Source: Nectonema munidae (taxonomy: Eukaryota > Nematomorpha > Nectonematoida > Nectonematidae). From it: DNA of 64,000 nucleotides. Positions 59,601 through 64,000 of the stretch are shown in pieces. The stretch covers positions 414,001 through 478,000 of the forward strand of contig JAUIRK010000890.1 in the NCBI GenBank assembly GCA_030549495.1, in the 5' to 3' direction. Position 1 is the first letter of the stretch. Each line of letters opens with the position of its first letter. The translations under genes and the position numbers were made by a program. Under the pieces are notes generated by a model, which saw nothing but the letters and a program-made list of their open reading frames with translations, searched no databases and was not told where the DNA came from.

Positions 59601-61810
59601 ATATTATTGGAAATTTATATATTAAACTAAATACTTTTTTATTTTTAATACTTTGAAAAAAACGATCTCTTTATCCAATGTGCGTCCTTTACTCGTCTTA
59701 CCTCGCCCCTTTGAGCATATCTCACGTCGCAAAGAGTTGAACAGTTTGAGAACGAGTGTACTAGATGGAAAAAAGGAAAGTAATACCTCTTATACATTGT
59801 ATAAAAAGTCGCTACTTCGTAAACACGCATTCGAGGAATTTTAAGTACGTCTGCAACTTTATGCATTGCAGCCAATGGAAGCCATCCTAAAAATCATATT
59901 TAATATATTCAATATTCAGCCTCAAAAAAATCTATAAAAAAACTTTGATCAATTTTTCAAATAATTTAAACATTTAGTAATAGATAAAACAAATCATTTT
60001 AAACTTTTATATTTAAATCTAATGCAAATTTAAACTTTAATTAAAAAATTGAATGAAGAAATTTAAAGGATTTATGTCTATAATTCAATTGAATATTAAA
60101 AAATGTACTATTTTACACGCTTTTGTTTAGCGAGGCTGAGTAATTTTACCTACTTATTTATTTTTAGAATTATGATGGTAAGTTCGCACATATTTCGAAT
60201 AAAATTAAAATTTGATTAATCTCGAGATTTACATTTGATAAAGGAAAACGAATCTTACCTAAACAAAAAGTATTCCTACCTCAGGAATTTAATGAAGATA
60301 ATCCCAAATTAAAAAACGGATATTTTTGGAAATGTTTTTAAAATTCTTTTCCCAGACATCTTGCCAATCAGGGTAAAAGTTGGTTTTTTCAAATGTGCCG
60401 AAATATATGAATATTTTAGGATAACTTATTTTTATATGTACATTAATTATATGAGTTATATATTATACAGTTATGTTTTTAAGATTTAATATACCAAATA
60501 TTATAAATTAAGACATTTACCAAAAAAATTTAGCGCGAAATGAGGTGTGTGTGTATTGTCGGAATCATTATAGTAGTACATGTGCGTTAAAACATAACTT
60601 TAAGTATAGTTGTTTGCACTATTAAAAACAAAACATTGAAAAGTATTATCATTCTTCTTTTAGTGCATCTTGCCCTTTGATTAAAAATAAAATTAATTTT
60701 GTAGACAGCATTTCTACATATTCATCAATTTTTGGATTAATATTAAATATAAAAATTTATATTAAATATAAAGATACATGATAAAATTGCTTATGAAAAC
60801 ATTCATTCAAGTTTTAAACAAAATAATTTTTTTATATCAAATCGAGCATGCTGATTTCATTTCCATACTCGATTTCGCAATTAAGGTGTGAAAAATTCTG
60901 AAAGTGTTAATCAAATTTGAGGTTTACACCTGAAAATTGTATACATGAATATTATTCAAATTTTAAATAAAAAATATTCTTTATACTATTTCCGTCCTCA
61001 ATTTTTACAATTAGAATGTCAAAAATTATAGAAGTGTCAATCAAATTGATTGAAAATTGATTGTGTTGCCACCCCCACCCCCCCTCCCCGGATGTGCGAC
61101 CCTGTTCTAAACAAAATAAGTTCGAATTATCCAAAATTTGATCTTTATTTAGTTTCTCCAAAATATCTAAGCTTTGTCTTCCTACAATCGGTTCTTTTTA
61201 TCTATTAAACATAAATTTTTATGAAGTTGAGCCATCTGCAAATACTCTTTATAAACAGGATTGCAAACATTTGCCATATCAAAAATATTTAGTTAAATTT
61301 TATGAAAGTTTAAAACTGAGTTCAAAATTATTTTCTTAACCCTTTGAGGACCAGAATTTGAAGAATAATCGTCTGCTTTTTTTCAATGGAATTTTGTATG
61401 TTGTAAGCAGACTATTATTATTTCTTGCTACACCGATGTCATACTAATTCTCAAAGGGTTAAAAGGTATTAGAAAATTCATCAATCGAACAATTTAAAGT
61501 TGTTAAATTATGATAGCCTAAAATCATACATTTACGTATATAGTAGCCATAAAGAGCGTTTTTGTCTCCCGCTGGTCTTGCCAGACAACTGAAAAATTTA
61601 AAAAAAATTACCATGTTGACGTTGAGCTATATCCAACAAAGGCATTAAGGCACCTCTTTTATGGCCATGAGGATATTGATTAATTACAGCATCAACTTTC
61701 TTAAACATTTAAAATGAAATACGATTCATTCATAATTTAAAGATAACCTTCCAATTTTCTTTACTGAATTCAAATTTATCTGAAGCTTTATTATAATCAG
61801 TATCACGATG
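53426..61810 (-). CDS. NDUFV2: NADH dehydrogenase (ubiquinone) flavoprotein 2, 24 kDa subunit; five exons seen
   Basis: A matrix-arm subunit of respiratory complex I that carries the [2Fe-2S] cluster N1a. Exons, in order on the minus strand: 61810-61748, 61699-61612, 59886-59787, 57458-57355 and 53612-53426. All splice phases match and all introns begin GT and end AG. Joined, they read from [20 protein letters not shown] to EPKHGPR. Cluster ligands are present: C-x4-C in VCTTTPCMI and C-x3-C in [11 protein letters not shown]. Missing are the transit-peptide exon(s), expected above 61810, and the conserved GRFSCEP C-terminus. The three large introns contain repeats. Confidence 0.92.
54190..55625. 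other. GC-richer hairpin-array island of unknown nature
   Basis: About 1.4 kb at roughly 45% GC inside DNA of under 30% GC, within the last NDUFV2 intron found. From 54190 to 54770 pyrimidine-rich and purine-rich tracts alternate and fold into consecutive hairpins, such as ATCTCTTAGGTAAGAGAT (54571-54588), ATCTCTCATGTAGGAGAGAT (54621-54640), CTCTATCT/AGATAGAG (54526-54554), and a 65-nt hairpin bounded by ATAGTCTTC/GAAGACTAT (54416-54480). A TTCTTCAT/GTCTTCAT landmark recurs near 54300, 54418, 54519 and 54670, suggesting degenerate tandem units. A GGAGGCC/GGCCTCC stem lies at 54959-55013. Short frames (55183-55518, 55503-55730 plus) have no recognised domain. The right edge is an A9 run at 55619. 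Confidence 0.6.
55740..57200. other. AT-rich intron sequence
   Basis: No coding signal. A patch at about 56100-56215 (GTACCCGCATAAATATTTTT, GGTGCGGGTAAAATATTTTT) has partial inverted symmetry and may be a small MITE. TCGGATATTTGAGGTTTCAA at about 57150 resembles a pogo-type end. Confidence 0.35.
57355..57458 (-). CDS. NDUFV2: NDUFV2 exon with first Fe-S ligand pair
   Basis: 104 bp. Reads [20 protein letters not shown] then [14 protein letters not shown]. The C-x4-C pair binds the N1a cluster. The insertion GGNGSD is slightly different from the vertebrate LRNSD. Confidence 0.92.
57500..59440. other. AT-rich intron sequence of NDUFV2
   Basis: No recognised gene. Short frames at 57751-57939, 58310-58501 and 59177-59359 have no motif support. 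Confidence 0.35.
59440..59572 (-). repeat. pogo-like terminal fragment
   Basis: The complement of the right edge reads TACAGTAAAATCTC, followed by AGGTTCGG and GCTCGGTTACGCGG. This is the TACAGTAAAACCTCG...TTCGG pattern typical of pogo/Tigger ends. The other end is not evident. Similar short traces occur at about 57130-57175 and 62755-62820. Confidence 0.4.
59787..59886 (-). CDS. NDUFV2: NDUFV2 exon encoding [11 protein letters not shown]...[10 protein letters not shown]
   Basis: 100 bp. It completes a Gly codon with the previous exon, reads [20 protein letters not shown] and [12 protein letters not shown], and ends AAGAG|GTATTA. Confidence 0.92.
60840..61104. repeat. Solo end of a hAT-like repeat
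   Basis: It ends CCCCGGATGTGCGACCCTG, nearly the same terminus as the composite hAT family (ATGTGCGCCCCTG). Upstream sequence (GCAATTAAGGTGTGAAAAAT) matches the complement of about 48040-48090. The opposite end was not found. Confidence 0.45.
61340..61458. mobile_element. piggyBac MITE in an NDUFV2 intron
   Basis: 119 bp between TTAA sites (61336-61339, 61459-61462). The ends are CCCTTTGAGGACCAGAATTT and, complemented, CCCTTTGAGAATTAG. The CCCTTTGA start is like the intact piggyBac's CCCTTTAAAGAC, but the internal sequence differs, so it may answer to a different relative. Confidence 0.85.
61612..61699 (-). CDS. NDUFV2: NDUFV2 exon encoding [14 protein letters not shown] block
   Basis: Reads [20 protein letters not shown] then [10 protein letters not shown], matching IEAIVKNYPEGHK...LDLAQRQNG. 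The upstream intron is only 48 bp (61700-61747). The donor CATG|GTAATT is phase 1. Confidence 0.9.
61748..61810 (-). CDS. NDUFV2: NDUFV2 exon encoding HRDT block
   Basis: 21 codons, [20 protein letters not shown] plus K, matching the [20 protein letters not shown] segment of animal proteins. The acceptor TTTTTTTCATTTGAG is pyrimidine-rich; the donor is AAG|GTTATC, phase 0. Confidence 0.85.
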
Positions 61811-62078
61811 CTCAAATGAAAAAAAGATAAAAAGTAATAACCGCAAGAAAAATTAATCATACAACGAATAGAGAATCACTGAAAGATCGCGATGAATAAA
61901 TATTCTTAGAGAAAAGTTCAACCTAAAAAAAATACATCAAATAAAGATTAAATTTAACGAATATTACTTGTTTTTTTAGTTCTCGGTATGGCATCTAAGA
62001 AATGAATAACCTTCCATAGCTGGATAGTTAGTCGTGGTCTGGAATCAAAACCAGACCAACTTGATCTAAAGTCTAGAT

Positions 62079-62370
62079 CAGTAGTTCTAAACCTTTAACA
62101 AAAGGCTAAATTAAGAACAAACATTGCATTTTAGAGGGCCGCACCAAAAGAAAAAAATTGGTTTTTATAAAAAGTGTTTTACTCTAAAATATTATTCTAG
62201 TTACCAAAACTGTGTATCAAAATTAATAAATTATATTATTCATAAATAATAAATCAATAAATTTGAGAAATGTTAACTGTTTTAATATGATTTTGTTAGT
62301 CTATTTTTCATGCAGCTTTGCTATGTGGGTCACAAAAGAAGAGGTTGTGGATCGCGATTAAGAACCACTG
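62079..62370. mobile_element. hAT MITE (CAGTAGTTCT-type ends)
   Basis: 292 bp with ends CAGTAGTTCTAAACC and, complemented, CAGTGGTTCTTAATCG. The flanking 8-mers GTCTAGAT and GTTTAGTT match at 6 of 8 positions. Related to the MITE at 10065-10403. Confidence 0.75.
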
Positions 62371-62867
62371 GTTTAGTTCCTACACCCCAAAACTAGGCCA
62401 TCTATCAGTACTATATTCATAAAATTTAGAAATTGAATAATAAACAAAAAAATAAGACAAAATTTTTGTATTTAGTTTCCAAATAATTAAGTTTATTAAT
62501 TTAACTTAAATTTACTCGATATACATATTTTACTTAACTTAATAATATTAGAATATATTAATTTCGAATAGCATACTACACAATTTATAGATCTTTGAAA
62601 ATTTCGAATCATTGAATATTTTTAGAAACAATGGGATTGATTAAACAGGACAATTTTATTGTAAAAATTAAAAAATATTATTATAAATGATTGTTTATCG
62701 AGATTCAAACTTAAACCTAATGGTTCAAGCATTATTTAATTAGTCGAAAAGTATACTACTGTATATTCGAGCACATTGAGTTTCAGCACCATCGGGATAA
62801 CGAAAATGTTCGGATAATTAGAAATTATTTTCACACTATTTTTACCAATTTTTGAAGTTGAGCCTTA

Positions 62868-63010
62868 ATGGTTGTTAGGTGTACCTCTCAGCTTAACAGT
62901 TGAAAGGTTGATGAGATTGAAAAACTTTCAAAAAAGGTTCAACTTCTTACGCATAATGCGAGCATATTACCTTACGGCTGAAAGTGCTTTGTAGTCTCAC
63001 AACAACTAAC
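62868..63010 (+). repeat. Second copy of the tRNA-derived SINE
   Basis: Shares GTGTACCTCTCAGCTTAACA (A-box area) and CTTACGGCTGAAAGTGCTTT with the copy at 12355-12531. The B-box area is degraded (AAGGTTGATGAGATTG). No target duplication was resolved. It is older than the first copy. Confidence 0.75.
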
Positions 63011-63331
63011 GATCCAGTAGGAGAAGTAAATCAAACGAGCCTTTATTTATTCAAAATAAAGCAGTGGTCTGCTGACCCCTTCTTAAATAAATTATAATTC
63101 GTTGGCCTTGGCAAATTTAAAATTATATTTATATGTACATACAAAATTCATTGAAAATTAGATGCATAAATGTAACTATTTTGAATATAATTTTTTTGGA
63201 ATTGGAACAGTGCCCGCGCTAAAGCTAAATTTTAAGGGGGGCTGAAATGGGACAAAGAAACACATTTGCAAAAAATTTATATCCTATGTTACTTTATATC
63301 CTATATTACTTTGCTGAAAAGCATGAAGTAC

Positions 63332-64000
63332 TTTTTTTTTTTTTTTAGTAAGATAAGACTTTATTCATGTTTGAAAAATGAAGTGAACTAAACTTTCGTT
63401 TATGTGTTCACATGGGAAAAAAATCCCTCATCCGTTCAGCGGAGAAGTATAAATGAGTTGAAATAAGAAGCATGAAAGGATGATAGACTCAAAAAAACCC
63501 ATAATAAACAAAATGAAAAATAAAATAAAAACAGAATAATTTCAAGTTAGATACACACAGTCATAAAACATCATTTGATAGTTAAATTCGATTCTTCAAG
63601 CAAAGGAAGCATATCTGGATGTAGAAGAGTTGATGAGTGGATATATGAAGAAAAAAAAAAGCGGCGAGATTCTAAAAAAAAAATACAAAGAAGAGGAAAC
63701 AAAAGAAAATCCAAAAATATTTAAAAAAAAATGTTTCAAATGAAATCAGCATAAGAAGGAAAAGAACTAACGAAACATGTGTAGTTTATATTTTTTTTTG
63801 AAGCTTTTAATATTTCTTAAATACCTAATATGTAAAGGAATGGAGTTCCATACGGCAATAGATTTTTTAAAAAAATGTTTGTTAAAAGAAGTATATTTAT
63901 AACGTCTATTACGTAAATTATTCTTTGAGCGTAAATTATATTGATAAAAATGATTATTTTTTATATAATAAATATTGAAAATATTTTTACTATTAATTAC
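63332..64000 (-). mobile_element. 3' end of a LINE (continues past window edge)
   Basis: A 15-nt poly-A (63332-63346, read on the minus strand) is preceded by AATAAA in TCATGAATAAAGTC. Then come a 3' untranslated region of about 400 bp and the C-terminal coding end. The intact poly-A and open frame suggest a fairly young insertion. Confidence 0.8.
63767..64000 (-). CDS. LINE ORF2 C-terminus (partial, open)
   Basis: An uninterrupted frame entering from the window edge and ending TAG at 63767-63769. It reads NHFYQYNLRSKNNLRNRRYK then SIAVWNSIPLHIRYL and SFKKKYKLHMFR. This is the LRS-N...WNSIP...FK-KK tail of CR1/L2/Jockey-type ORF2 proteins. No start codon is in view, so it is easily missed by ORF callers. 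Confidence 0.8.
   Translation of the reverse strand, partial: VINSKNIFNIYYIKNNHFYQYNLRSKNNLRNRRYKYTSFNKHFFKKSIAVWNSIPLHIRYLRNIKSFKKKYKLHMFR

Noticed and set aside
1-64000. LTR retrotransposons, endogenous retroviruses or Polintons
   Set aside because: No long direct terminal repeats, gag/integrase motifs, or capsid or polymerase B genes were recognised; the reverse transcriptase fragments seen all have non-LTR features.

Overview
The window looks like chromosomal DNA of an AT-rich animal, probably an invertebrate. It holds three nuclear genes for mitochondrial proteins, one of them split by spliceosomal introns. It also holds piggyBac, hAT, Tigger/pogo, Tc1/mariner, MULE and Harbinger-type DNA transposons, several non-LTR retrotransposons, and a tRNA-derived SINE. 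I could not decide the phylum from the sequence alone. Nothing prokaryotic (operons, CRISPR) was seen. No LTR retrotransposon, retrovirus or Polinton was recognised.

Host genes. TIMM21 (10635-11240, minus) and COX10 (25426-26589, plus) are single uninterrupted reading frames. NDUFV2 (minus, 61810 to about 53426) is split into at least five exons. One intron is 48 bp; the other three are 1.7-3.7 kb and hold repeats. Its 5' exon and conserved C-terminal exon were not found.

Layout. 1-10.4 kb: a composite hAT element (copy A), a piggyBac remnant, and a second hAT copy (copy C) split by a Tigger element. 10.4-16.5 kb: TIMM21, LINE debris, a small DNA element carrying a SINE, a Harbinger-like MITE, and a broken piggyBac. 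16.57-22.09 kb: hAT copy B, which contains a nested element that in turn contains an apparently intact 2.4 kb piggyBac. 22.1-27.6 kb: LINE debris, a transposase-like remnant of an HWDGK/CFDTT family, and COX10. 27.7-31.3 kb: a LINE interrupted by a Tc1/mariner derivative and a hAT derivative. 31.7-35.5 kb: a second LINE type with RNase H, flanked by inverted repeats. 37.7-38.5 kb: a second HWDGK-type remnant. 39.0-45.5 kb: a near-perfect inverted duplication with 3.0 kb arms and a 0.4 kb spacer, whose outer breakpoint lies inside a piggyBac. 45.5-53 kb: remnants of a ZMYM1-like hAT, a LINE, a MULE and a pogo-like element. 53.4-61.8 kb: NDUFV2. 62-64 kb: MITE, SINE, and the 3' end of another LINE.

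Most of the DNA is transposon on transposon. Insertion order can be read directly because target-site duplications and, in several cases, uninterrupted copies are present in the same window. The least explained stretch is a GC-richer island of about 1.4 kb (54190-55625) inside an NDUFV2 intron. It is built of consecutive short hairpins and contains no recognisable coding sequence.
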